Below, piece by piece: positions 1-7,600 of a stretch of 64,000 bases of DNA (positions within the stretch are counted from its first letter, which is position 1; the number at the start of each line of letters is the position of its first letter). The DNA is from Ponticaulis profundi. GTDB taxonomy: Bacteria > Pseudomonadota > Alphaproteobacteria > Caulobacterales > Hyphomonadaceae. The stretch spans positions 62,001 through 126,000 of the forward strand of contig NZ_JBHSSW010000012.1 in assembly GCF_042659465.1 (NCBI RefSeq), written 5' to 3'. The notes under the pieces are model-generated. The model worked only from the letters and a program-made list of their open reading frames with translations. It made no database searches and was not told the origin of the DNA. Made by a program: the position numbers and the translations under genes.

Positions 1-837
1 GTTCTCGAAAGTCTCGGAATTACGCCCGAAACAGCGGATAAGCTGAACAGCATCTCTTTTGAAGACGTCCTCGCGGCGGAAGCAGCTGTCATGTCAGGAG
101 CACCTATGTCGTTCCAGGCTCCCGGCTTTCCGACAGGTTTCTGGCCGGTCCTGAATGACACTCTGTTGCCAGAACATGTGTATGATCCGGAAGCTGTGGC
201 ATCCAGCCTGGATGTGCCGCTAATGGTCGGTCAAACAGGCACTGAATTTACGCTTTTCATGCTGGGAGACAAGGCTGCCTATTCTCAGACCGAAGCTCAG
301 CTTGAGCAACGTGTGGCAGGCATGTTCGGCGCTGAAAATGCGACGAGAATTCTAGCGACCTATCGACGGGATTTTCCTGATTATGATCCGTCCGGTCTCT
401 GGTTTCGGATCTTCTCGGATTACGCAATGGGGGCCCTCAGCTCCGAAGTGCTCGACCAGCGATCCATTTCGGGCGCTGCAGCCGTTTATGCCTACCGGTT
501 CAACTGGCAGACACCTATTGAAGACGGAAAACTCTATTCACCGCACACCATCGAAATTCCTTTTGTCTTTGACAATGTTCGGACTGAAGCGGGTCAGGTT
601 ATGACCGGGGGCGGTGCCGAAGCTGCAATGCTGGGCAAGACGGTGTCAGAGGCATGGGTAACATTTGCTCGAACAGGCCGCCCAGGAAATAGCGCGCTGC
701 CGGATTGGCCAGAATACACGACGGAAAGTCGAGCGAGCATGCATCTCAACGTGACCAGCGACGTCAAACCTTACATGGACGCCGATATGGTTGAACTTTT
801 TCACACAATGCTCTGGTCCCGCGCCGGAGTGAACTAA
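1..837 (+). CDS. Carboxylesterase type B, C-terminal part (5' end outside window)
   Basis: The frame is open from the first base, and 278 codons of the C-terminal half are visible; the full family length is about 500, so the nucleophile Ser region lies upstream of the window. Visible family marks are the WPVLNDTLLPEHVYDP block (substrate-pocket wall), GQTGTEFTLF holding the catalytic acid Glu, SPHTIEIPFVFDN holding the catalytic His, and the closing block WVTFARTGRPG..LPDWPEY. The family hydrolyses carboxylic esters. An internal ATG at 91 has no good ribosome site and is not a real start. It is followed 57 bases later by a cupin gene on the same strand, so the two may be co-transcribed. Substrate unknown. 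Confidence 0.9.
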   Translation, partial: VLESLGITPETADKLNSISFEDVLAAEAAVMSGAPMSFQAPGFPTGFWPVLNDTLLPEHVYDPEAVASSLDVPLMVGQTGTEFTLFMLGDKAAYSQTEAQLEQRVAGMFGAENATRILATYRRDFPDYDPSGLWFRIFSDYAMGALSSEVLDQRSISGAAAVYAYRFNWQTPIEDGKLYSPHTIEIPFVFDNVRTEAGQVMTGGGAEAAMLGKTVSEAWVTFARTGRPGNSALPDWPEYTTESRASMHLNVTSDVKPYMDADMVELFHTMLWSRAGVN

Positions 838-894
838 CCACGAGCGGCTCGCGATTACGCGCATCGAGTGCTCGCAAACTGAAAGGAATTTGGA

Positions 895-1308
895 ATGAAA
901 ATCATTCGAAACGGATCAATGGAAGCCCAAAAGGGGCCTGCAGAAACCTTCACCGGCGATGTGCGTCTGGACTGGCAATTTGGCAGTGAAGATCCGGCGC
1001 GCGTGTCCGGAGCGATCGTGACGTTCCAGCCCGGTGCCCGGACGGCCTGGCATACGCACCCGCTCGGTCAGGCCCTGATCGTGACATCCGGTGTCGGCTG
1101 GACCCAATGCGAAGGTGAAGAACGCGTTGAAGTGCGCGCGGGGGATATCATTCAATGCCCGCCAAACCACAAGCACTGGCATGGTGCGACGTCGACGACG
1201 GCCATGACGCATATCGCGATTCAGGAGGTGCTGGATGGCAGCGCGGTGACATGGCTCGAGCACGTCTCGGACGAAGAGTATCTGAGCGGTCCGGTTCGCA
1301 AGGACTAG
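895..1308 (+). CDS. Cupin protein of the bacterial hydroxynitrile lyase type
   Basis: A 137-residue single-domain cupin preceded by a GAAAGGAA ribosome site. The metal ligand set is His53, His55, Gln59 and His94 (WHTHPLGQ and NHKHWHG). His96, His106, Gln110, Ala40 and Val42 also fall where the characterised manganese cupin hydroxynitrile lyase from Granulicella (GtHNL) has its active-site residues, and the numbering matches without gaps as far as I can recall that protein. Such enzymes cleave or form cyanohydrins in vitro, but their natural role is unclear. Many relatives are annotated only as cupin or as fused to carboxymuconolactone decarboxylase domains. Neighbours are an esterase and a DLH-like hydrolase. 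The cupin call is certain; the activity is inferred. Confidence 0.85.
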   Translation: MKIIRNGSMEAQKGPAETFTGDVRLDWQFGSEDPARVSGAIVTFQPGARTAWHTHPLGQALIVTSGVGWTQCEGEERVEVRAGDIIQCPPNHKHWHGATSTTAMTHIAIQEVLDGSAVTWLEHVSDEEYLSGPVRKD

Positions 1309-1454
1309 GTCGCTTCCAGCCTTAGCCGCGTTGAGGCGCAGCTGAGGCGGTACCTCTCAAGGAAAACAAAGAACAAGAGCTGGTGCTCTCCTCGGAGAGC
1401 ACGCGGCACCGCTGTGCGCTTTTTCAGCGTGCATGCATGACAAAGGAAAGAATG

Positions 1455-2405
1455 ATGGCCCAGGACAATTATATTTTCGAGTTGGCTGAAAACGTGACGC
1501 GAACGCCGGTCACTTATGAAACCCGCTACGGAATCGAGATCGCAGCGGACCTCTACAAACCGGCTGATTTCGATGAGTCGAAACGTTATCCGGCGCTCAT
1601 CGTTGGCGCGCCATATGGCGGTGTAAAAGAGCAGGGGCCTGGCGTTTATGCCAATCAGCTTGCACAGAAAGGCTTTGTCGTTTTGACGTTCGACCCGTCC
1701 TTCAATGGCAATTCAGGTGGCTATCCACGTCATCTGTCGTCGCCGGATGTGTTTGTCGAAGACTTCATGGCGGCTGTCGATTTCCTGGGTACGCGTGATT
1801 TTGTCGAGCGGGAGAAGATTGGTGCGATCGGTATCTGCGGATCGGGTGGATTTGCGCTTTCAGCAGCAAAAGTAGATCCGCGGATCAAGGCGGTTGCAAC
1901 GACTTCGATGTATGACATCTCCCGTATGCAAAAGCTCGGCATGAACGATTCCATGAGTGATGAAGAGCGCCAGAAATCACTCAAGCAGATTGCAGAGCAG
2001 AGATATGCGGACTTTGAGGCCGCATCGCCAGCGTTGACCGGTCGTGGTGCGCCTCTGGACTGGGATGATGACGCGCCCCAGGCTGCGCAGGAATTCGGCA
2101 GCTTCTATTCTCGTCCGCGTGGTTATCACCCAAACTCCATTACGCAGTTTACCGTGACCAGCACGCCAAGCTGGATGAATTTTGCTTTGCTGGATGATCT
2201 CGATTGGCTGGCCGGACGTCCGATCCTTTTGATTGCGGGTGAGATCGCGCATTCGCTTTATTTCAGCGAGGATGTCTATGAAGCTGCCGCTGAACCCAAG
2301 GAATTGTTTGTCATTCCGAAAGCGACCCACGTCGACCTCTATGACAAAACCGACGTCATCCCGTTCGATAAGCTGGTGAACTTCTTCAAGACCGCTTTCG
2401 AATAG
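1455..2405 (+). CDS. Alpha/beta hydrolase, dienelactone-hydrolase/YcjY-like
   Basis: About 316 residues. The frame can be extended to a GTG at 1383, but the ATGs at 1452/1455 sit right after AAAGGAAAG, so I take 1455 as the start. An N-terminal strand block (TPVTYETRYGIEIAADLYKP) leads into the core. The nucleophile elbow reads GICGSGG, with Cys at the usual nucleophile position as in dienelactone hydrolase-type proteins. The late acid region (LLIAGEIAHSLYFSED) and a late His (KATHVDLYDK) complete a plausible triad. Family members are soluble hydrolases of esters or lactones, mostly unassigned. The gene ends just before a strong terminator. Substrate unknown. Confidence 0.85.
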   Translation: MAQDNYIFELAENVTRTPVTYETRYGIEIAADLYKPADFDESKRYPALIVGAPYGGVKEQGPGVYANQLAQKGFVVLTFDPSFNGNSGGYPRHLSSPDVFVEDFMAAVDFLGTRDFVEREKIGAIGICGSGGFALSAAKVDPRIKAVATTSMYDISRMQKLGMNDSMSDEERQKSLKQIAEQRYADFEAASPALTGRGAPLDWDDDAPQAAQEFGSFYSRPRGYHPNSITQFTVTSTPSWMNFALLDDLDWLAGRPILLIAGEIAHSLYFSEDVYEAAAEPKELFVIPKATHVDLYDKTDVIPFDKLVNFFKTAFE

Positions 2406-2431
2406 ACCGCAGTTCGCGACACCAACATATT

Positions 2432-2459
2432 GGGCGGATCCCTGTATCCGCCCTTTTTT
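2432..2459 (+). terminator. Rho-independent terminator after the DLH-like hydrolase
   Basis: An 8-bp perfect stem, GGGCGGAT (2432-2439) with ATCCGCCC (2446-2453), a 6-base loop and six T at 2454-2459. It lies 27 bases after the hydrolase stop and separates the esterase/cupin/hydrolase group from the next operon. Confidence 0.9.
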
Positions 2460-2705
2460 ATACCCGACGATCCATATTCCGATGACGTGAAGGCTTCGGA
2501 AGGCATGCGCTGTTCAGAACCATGCCAGGCCCGTCCTGCATGCCGTCTGATCGACATGGCGACCTTTAGTGAAGGTTTTTTCTCAGGGCGCAACTTGATT
2601 GCGCGGGCAATCTTTACTTGATCTGTCTTCAACTGTTTCGAACAGGTGGGTGACAGGGGCTGGCTGATCAGGTCCGTTATTTATTTTTCATTTCATTTCC
2701 CTCAG

Positions 2706-2747
2706 AACACGGCTTGTCAAAAAAACAGAACGTGTTTTAATTAATAA
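2706..2747 (+). promoter_or_regulatory. Candidate promoter/operator of the 2780-7461 operon
   Basis: The 374-base gap from 2406 to 2779 holds the terminator and, at its end, an A/T-rich stretch with TTGTCA (2714-2719) as a possible -35 and TAATTA (2738-2743) as a possible -10, spaced 18 bases. The -35 is bracketed by an inverted repeat, AACACG (2706-2711) and CGTGTT (2731-2736), which could be an operator. A strong ribosome site (GAGGGAGGAAG) precedes the first gene. I see no gene in 2460-2700. Confidence 0.45.
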
Positions 2748-2779
2748 AAACAAGAAAACAATTATAGAGGGAGGAAGCG

Positions 2780-3022
2780 ATGAGCATCGCAGAACTATCG
2801 CGTGTGCGAAAATCGATATTGCCACTGGGTGATGACACCTGGGAGAGCATTGCAAAGCGGGAATTCCCGGGCACGGATTCCAAGAAGGCCATTTCAGATC
2901 TTCAGAGCTGGAATCTGCATGTCTTCATGCGCGCACCCGCCCCGGAAGGCAGCCCGCGTGCTGGAAATCAGATCCTGCCAAGCGATGTCATTTTCGTCGA
3001 AGCGCCACTTGCCACGGCATGA
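2780..3022 (+). CDS. Small protein with a LysM-like stretch, unknown function
   Basis: 80 residues starting right after GAGGGAGGAAG. The body reads like a degenerate LysM fold: a DDTWESIAKREFPGT helix segment, then QSWNLHVFMR, then ILPSDVIFVEAP, similar to the D-x-W-x-S-I-A ... N ... L-x-x-G-x-x-I/V pattern of that family. There is no signal peptide, so the protein is probably cytoplasmic, unlike wall-binding LysM proteins. It is the first gene of an operon and overlaps the next gene by four bases (ATGA). Its tight coupling to a second small protein and an amidohydrolase suggests a subunit or chaperone role, which is inference only. The LysM similarity is weak. Confidence 0.65.
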   Translation: MSIAELSRVRKSILPLGDDTWESIAKREFPGTDSKKAISDLQSWNLHVFMRAPAPEGSPRAGNQILPSDVIFVEAPLATA

Positions 3023-3264
3023 GCGGCGCCGTGATCCAGCACATTCAGGTGGCAGCGGCGCATGATGGTGTCGCCGAGCTGATTGTCACGCTGCAGTTTG
3101 AAAATGGCGGTCGGTCTCTCGTGACGCTGGATGACTACGCTACGCACCGCCTGATGGAGTTGAGCGGCGTTGAAAAAGCCGAAGCGCTCGTCGGAACAGG
3201 CTGGGAGCATGTTCGAGACGCGCTGGCCGCATCATCTGCCCGCTACATGACAGAAAACATATAA
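3019..3264 (+). CDS. Small conserved-looking protein, unknown function
   Basis: 81 residues, starting in the ATGA overlap with the previous small gene and ending 20 bases before the amidohydrolase start. I do not recognise the family. The sequence has an N-terminal beta-rich part (AELIVTLQFENGGRSLVTLDDYA) followed by an amphipathic helical half (THRLMELSGVEKAEALVGTGWEHVRDALAAS). It has no signal, membrane segment or cysteine. The strict translational coupling to 2780-3022 argues that the two products act together, perhaps as accessory subunits of the amidohydrolase encoded next. Confidence 0.65.
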   Translation: MSGAVIQHIQVAAAHDGVAELIVTLQFENGGRSLVTLDDYATHRLMELSGVEKAEALVGTGWEHVRDALAASSARYMTENI

Positions 3265-3284
3265 GATTTTGAGGAAACGCCACA

Positions 3285-4988
3285 ATGTATGATCTGATTA
3301 TCCGAAATGGCACTATTGTTGATGGCTCCGGACTGCCGGCCTATCAGGCCGATGTCGCAGTCCGCGGCGACCGTGTCGCGCGGATTGGCCGTATTGCCGA
3401 AACTGGGGCAAAGGAAATTGATGCCGCCGGCAAAGTGGTATCACCGGGCTTCATTGATCCGCATACGCACTTCGATGCGCAGCTGCTCTGGGATGGGTAT
3501 GCCAAGCCTGCGCTCACGCATGGTGTGACGACCATCATTCCTGGGAATTGCTCGCTTTCTCTGGCGCCCTTGAAAGCGGATCACCGCATGCGCCTGGTTG
3601 GCATGTTCAACCAGATTGAGGAAATGCCTTACAAGGCGTTCCGCGAAGGCGTTGTCTGGGATTGGGAGACATTCGCTGAGTACATCACCCGTATTCGCAA
3701 AGGTCTCGCGATTAATGTGGCGCCTTTGGTTGGCCACAGCGTGATCCGTCTCTGGGTGATGAATGAGGCGGCTACTGAGCGCACGGCAACCGATGAAGAA
3801 ATTGCCGAAATGCAGTCTGTGCTGCGCGAATGCCTGGATGCGGGCGCGCTGGGCATGTCGACGAGCTATGTCGATATGGATGAGAAGCTCCAGCCGGTAC
3901 CAAGCCGTTATGCCGATGCCCGTGAGGTGGAGGCGATGGCGGAAGTTCTGGGTGATTATGGCCGCATGCTTCAGATTGTGCCGGAATTCTATGATCCGGA
4001 TTTGACGATTGCGCGCCTTGATCAGCTCGCGAAACTGTCGGTGAAATATTCCATCCCGACGACTTTCTCGCCGCTTTTTGTCAACAATGACAATGTGGAC
4101 GCCGTTGAAAAAGTGATGGCGCGCGTAGACGAGCAGTTCGCTCGCGGCGCTCGCGTCTGGCCGCAGGTGCAGACACGCCCGATTGATATTTCCTTCTGCT
4201 TTGCCATTCCGAGCCTGCTCTTCATGCGCTTTCCGGGCTGGTATCACGTCATGCGGTTTGGTTCGATTGACGACATCAAGGCCGCATTCTCTGACAAGGC
4301 AAATCGCAAGAAGCTGATTGAGGAAGCCAAGGATTATAATGACCTCTGGCCGACTCTGTTGCTGCGTCTCGCTAAGACAGATGCGAACCAGAAATATGTT
4401 GGCAAAACGCTCGCAGAGATTGCCAAAATGCGTGGAACGACACCTGTCGAAGCGATGATCGACATCTCGCTCGAAGAGGATCTCGACGCTCACTTCCTTG
4501 CTGCCAATATGGGGCACAATGACAACGAAAAAGTCAGCAATCTGCTGAAGCACCCACGTGTGCATATCGGCGCCAGCGATGGTGGTGCGCACATTCTGTC
4601 ATTCTCCACTTATGGCGACACAGGCTATCTGTTCGGACACTTCGTCCGTGATCTGAAGAAGATGCGTCTTGAGGATGCTGTGAAAAAGATCACGTCGGAT
4701 ACGGCAGCCATCTGGGGCATTCCGGAGCGTGGACGTCTTGAGCCTGGCTATGTTGCCGACATTACAATCTTTGACCCAGAGACGGTTGATCGCGGTGCTG
4801 AGAAGTTCGTCCAGGACGTGCCTGGTGATGGCAGCCGCTATGTGCGCGACTCCCATGGGGTCGATGCGGTCATCGTCAGCGGCGGCATCGCCTGGTCCAG
4901 TCAGGGTGGTTATCAGGAGAAGGACACGCGCGGCGCGGTTCTGCCGGGTGAGAAGGAGCACCAGCCTGAGCTGGTGGCAGCTGAATGA
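3285..4988 (+). CDS. N-acyl-D-amino-acid deacylase-like amidohydrolase
   Basis: 567 residues, normal for the D-aminoacylase/dihydroorotase branch of the amidohydrolase superfamily. The start has GAGGAAAC upstream. The N-terminal beta sandwich (DLIIRNGTIVDGSG) precedes the barrel, whose first metal site is PGFIDPHTHFD with His60 and His62. The GNCSLSLAP block carries Cys89, the bridging cysteine position of D-aminoacylases. GASDGGAH near residue 432 holds the catalytic Asp, and a VADITIFDPETV tail closes the sandwich. Family enzymes are zinc-dependent and hydrolyse N-acyl-D-amino acids or related cyclic amides. It is third in a five-gene operon and overlaps the epoxide hydrolase by four bases. 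The exact substrate is not determined. Confidence 0.88.
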   Translation: MYDLIIRNGTIVDGSGLPAYQADVAVRGDRVARIGRIAETGAKEIDAAGKVVSPGFIDPHTHFDAQLLWDGYAKPALTHGVTTIIPGNCSLSLAPLKADHRMRLVGMFNQIEEMPYKAFREGVVWDWETFAEYITRIRKGLAINVAPLVGHSVIRLWVMNEAATERTATDEEIAEMQSVLRECLDAGALGMSTSYVDMDEKLQPVPSRYADAREVEAMAEVLGDYGRMLQIVPEFYDPDLTIARLDQLAKLSVKYSIPTTFSPLFVNNDNVDAVEKVMARVDEQFARGARVWPQVQTRPIDISFCFAIPSLLFMRFPGWYHVMRFGSIDDIKAAFSDKANRKKLIEEAKDYNDLWPTLLLRLAKTDANQKYVGKTLAEIAKMRGTTPVEAMIDISLEEDLDAHFLAANMGHNDNEKVSNLLKHPRVHIGASDGGAHILSFSTYGDTGYLFGHFVRDLKKMRLEDAVKKITSDTAAIWGIPERGRLEPGYVADITIFDPETVDRGAEKFVQDVPGDGSRYVRDSHGVDAVIVSGGIAWSSQGGYQEKDTRGAVLPGEKEHQPELVAAE

Positions 4989-5947
4989 GTTGGGAGGGGG
5001 TGACGCAGCGGCGTGTCGCCACGAACGGGATTGAGCTCAACATTGCAGAAGCGGGCGAGGGACCGCTTGTGCTGTTGCTGCACGGATTTCCGGAATCCTG
5101 GTACTCGTGGCGACACCAGTTCGCGCCGCTTGCGGGTGCTGGCTATCATGTCGTGGCACCGGATATGCGGGGCTATGGCAAGAGCGATAAGCCGCACGAG
5201 ATCACAGCCTATAATCAGGCAGAAGTCGTCAAGGACGCGATCGGTCTGATTGGCTCGCTAGGTTATGACGAAGCCATTGTGATCGGGCATGACTGGGGCG
5301 CGCCAACGGCCTGGGCCTGCGCGCTCAATCATCCGGACAAGGTGCGTGCAGTCGGGTGCCTGTCGGTGCCCTTCATGCCGCGCTCGCCGGTTCAGCCCAT
5401 GCCAGCCATGCGTGAAATGTTCAAAGGACAGTTCTTCTACCAGCTCTATTTCTTTGATGAGGGCGTGGCTGAAGCCGAATTTGAATCTGATCTGCGCACG
5501 AACCTGAAAAAGTTCCTGGTCATGGCTGGTGGTGAAACAGACCTTACGAAGCTGCCTGTGAAAGGGCCGGATGATGACATGTTCTCAGGCCTGCCCAATC
5601 CGGACACTTTGCCGGACTGGCTGAGCGAAGAGGATCTGGATTTCTACACGGCTGAATTCAAGCGATCAGGCTTGCGTGGCCCGATCAATTATTACCGCAA
5701 TCATGACCTTTACTGGGAACTCACCAAGGACGCACCAGAGCATATTGACCAGCCAGCCTTCTTCGCTGCGGGAACGAATGACGGTGTGATCATGATGGCA
5801 GGTGAGGCGCTTGAGGCCATGCCGAGCTATGTTCGGGATTTGCGCTCTATGGAGATGATCCCCGGCATCGGTCACTGGACGCAGCAGGAAGCGCCTGAAG
5901 CTGTGAACGCCATCATCCTCAAATTTCTGAAGGAGATCGATGGATGA
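4985..5947 (+). CDS. Epoxide hydrolase, alpha/beta-hydrolase fold
   Basis: 320 residues, starting in an ATGA overlap. It has the HGFP oxyanion motif at 33-36, the nucleophile elbow GHDWG with Asp103 (the Asp nucleophile of soluble epoxide hydrolases and haloalkane dehalogenases), ring-opening Tyr candidates in the cap (YQLYF and NYYRN), and a late GIGHWTQQEAPEAVN with the catalytic His. The VAPDMRGYGKSDKP block is typical of epoxide hydrolases rather than dehalogenases. It would convert an epoxide to a vicinal diol in the cytoplasm. The downstream gene, again overlapping by four bases, encodes an epoxidase-like flavoprotein, which fits successive steps on one substrate. Confidence 0.9.
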   Translation: MSWEGVTQRRVATNGIELNIAEAGEGPLVLLLHGFPESWYSWRHQFAPLAGAGYHVVAPDMRGYGKSDKPHEITAYNQAEVVKDAIGLIGSLGYDEAIVIGHDWGAPTAWACALNHPDKVRAVGCLSVPFMPRSPVQPMPAMREMFKGQFFYQLYFFDEGVAEAEFESDLRTNLKKFLVMAGGETDLTKLPVKGPDDDMFSGLPNPDTLPDWLSEEDLDFYTAEFKRSGLRGPINYYRNHDLYWELTKDAPEHIDQPAFFAAGTNDGVIMMAGEALEAMPSYVRDLRSMEMIPGIGHWTQQEAPEAVNAIILKFLKEIDG

Positions 5948-7461
5948 GCGAAGACGTTCTTGTCATTGGTGCAGGGATTGGAGGGCTGTCCACGGCCCTT
6001 TCGCTTTCCCCGACGGGGCGGCAGATTACCATTCTCGAACGTGATCAGGCCCCGCCGAGCGATGATCCGGATGTCACCTTTCTGGATTGGCATCGTCAGG
6101 GGGCAGGCCATGTGCGCCAGAGCCATGCCTTTCTCGCCCGCTTGCGGACGATCATCAAAACCTCTCACCCAAGGCTGCTTGAAGAGCTGAAGGCCTTGGG
6201 GGTGCGTGATCTCACCTTCGATATGATGCTGACTGAAGAGCAGCTGGCGCAGTATCAGCCGGAACCCGAAGACGAAGACCTGACCATAATCACCAGTCGT
6301 CGTACCACGCTCGAACTGGCCATGCGGCGCTATGTTGAAACACTGGACAATGTGACGATCCGATCAGGCTTTTTCGTGCGCAAGCTCATCACGAAAACCG
6401 CGCCTGACGGGGTTGTCGACGTGCTGGGTGTGTCCGGAGAAGAAGGCGGCGAGGCACTCGAGCTCACAGCCGAGACCATTGTTGATGCGAGCGGCAAATC
6501 CGGCTTCCTCATAAAACAGCTGATGGATGAGGGCGCTGCGATTTCAGAAGAAAATGAATCGGCGGGCATTTTGTATTTCACCCGCCACTATCGATTATTG
6601 CCCGGCATGGAAGAGCCGTCCCGAACGGACAATCCGCCTGGGTCAGGCGATCTTGGCTATATCAAGTTCGGCGTATTCCCGGGCGATAATGGCTGTTTTT
6701 CCATTACGATTTCCGTGCCTGAAGTGGAAATAGAGCTTCGCAAGGCCATCATGAACCCTGATGTGTTTCATGACATTACGCTGCAACTGCCAGGTCTTGC
6801 GCCATGGACGGATGCGCGTCGATCCGAGCCGCGTGGGAAGGTGCATGGCATGGGAGATCTGATCAGTCGCTGGCGCGACATGGTGATCGATGAGAAGCCA
6901 GCGACGCGCAATTACTATCCACTTGGTGACACGCTGATCCGGACCAATCCGCTCTATGGTCGCGGCTGTTCTTTTGCTGCGGTCAGTGCAGACATGTTGC
7001 GTGAAACACTGGACGAAACGCGTGACCCGACCGAGCGGCAGATTGCGTATCATGCACGGCTGCGCAAGGAGCTTCGCCCTTATTATATCACCCAGCGTAC
7101 CCAGGACCGGGCCGCGATCCGACGCGCAGAGCAAGCGCTGACCCCCGGCTACCGTAAGAGCTTTCGCGGCAAGCTGATAGAGAGCTTCTTTGACGATGGC
7201 GTCCGCATTGCGCTTCGTTCGGATGTTCGGCTGATGCGTCAGGCCATGCGTGGGTTTCACATGCTGGAACATCCTGACAAATGGCTTGGTAAGCCAGCGA
7301 ATTTCGCGCGGGTGCTCTACTTCTGGGCGCGTGGCAAGAAACGGAATGCCAAGGCCTATCCGCCTATCGCTGGGCCCGACCGCGCCGAAATGCTGCGTCA
7401 TCTGGCGGTCAATGAAACCATGGATATGGATCGATTGGCCGCACGCAAACAGGCAGCCTGA
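5944..7461 (+). CDS. FAD-dependent monooxygenase/epoxidase-like oxidoreductase
   Basis: 505 residues. The N-terminal FAD-binding motif is VIGAGIGGLSTAL with the following acidic residue in ILERD. A Q-x-x-Q/S-H block (QGAGHVRQSHAF) comes next, and a second flavin block reads YPLGDTLIRTNPLYGRGCSFAA. The latter resembles the GDA..NP.YGQGM motif of group E/LasC-like epoxidases and squalene-monooxygenase relatives. There is no tryptophan-halogenase WxWxIP motif. The C-terminal 130 residues are basic and helical. Coupling to an epoxide hydrolase by ATGA overlap suggests epoxidation of an alkene followed by hydrolysis. It is the last gene of the operon; no clear terminator follows in the 139 bases before the helicase. 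Confidence 0.8.
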   Translation: MSEDVLVIGAGIGGLSTALSLSPTGRQITILERDQAPPSDDPDVTFLDWHRQGAGHVRQSHAFLARLRTIIKTSHPRLLEELKALGVRDLTFDMMLTEEQLAQYQPEPEDEDLTIITSRRTTLELAMRRYVETLDNVTIRSGFFVRKLITKTAPDGVVDVLGVSGEEGGEALELTAETIVDASGKSGFLIKQLMDEGAAISEENESAGILYFTRHYRLLPGMEEPSRTDNPPGSGDLGYIKFGVFPGDNGCFSITISVPEVEIELRKAIMNPDVFHDITLQLPGLAPWTDARRSEPRGKVHGMGDLISRWRDMVIDEKPATRNYYPLGDTLIRTNPLYGRGCSFAAVSADMLRETLDETRDPTERQIAYHARLRKELRPYYITQRTQDRAAIRRAEQALTPGYRKSFRGKLIESFFDDGVRIALRSDVRLMRQAMRGFHMLEHPDKWLGKPANFARVLYFWARGKKRNAKAYPPIAGPDRAEMLRHLAVNETMDMDRLAARKQAA

Positions 7462-7600
7462 CGGCTGCTTGTCCTGCGCGTCATCAGATAGTTCTCGCTT
7501 CAACTGTTGGAATTATGGCGCAAACAGCGTATGAGGGCGCCCGGAGCCTTATGTGCCGCGGTGTTTGCGTCGAGGTTTTCCAAATTTTCGAGAGAACCAG

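Noticed and set aside
3441..4592. Long open frame (383 codons) on the minus strand opposite the amidohydrolase gene
   Set aside because: It mirrors the codons of a well-supported family gene, its product is rich in His/Arg with no family pattern, and it has no ribosome site.
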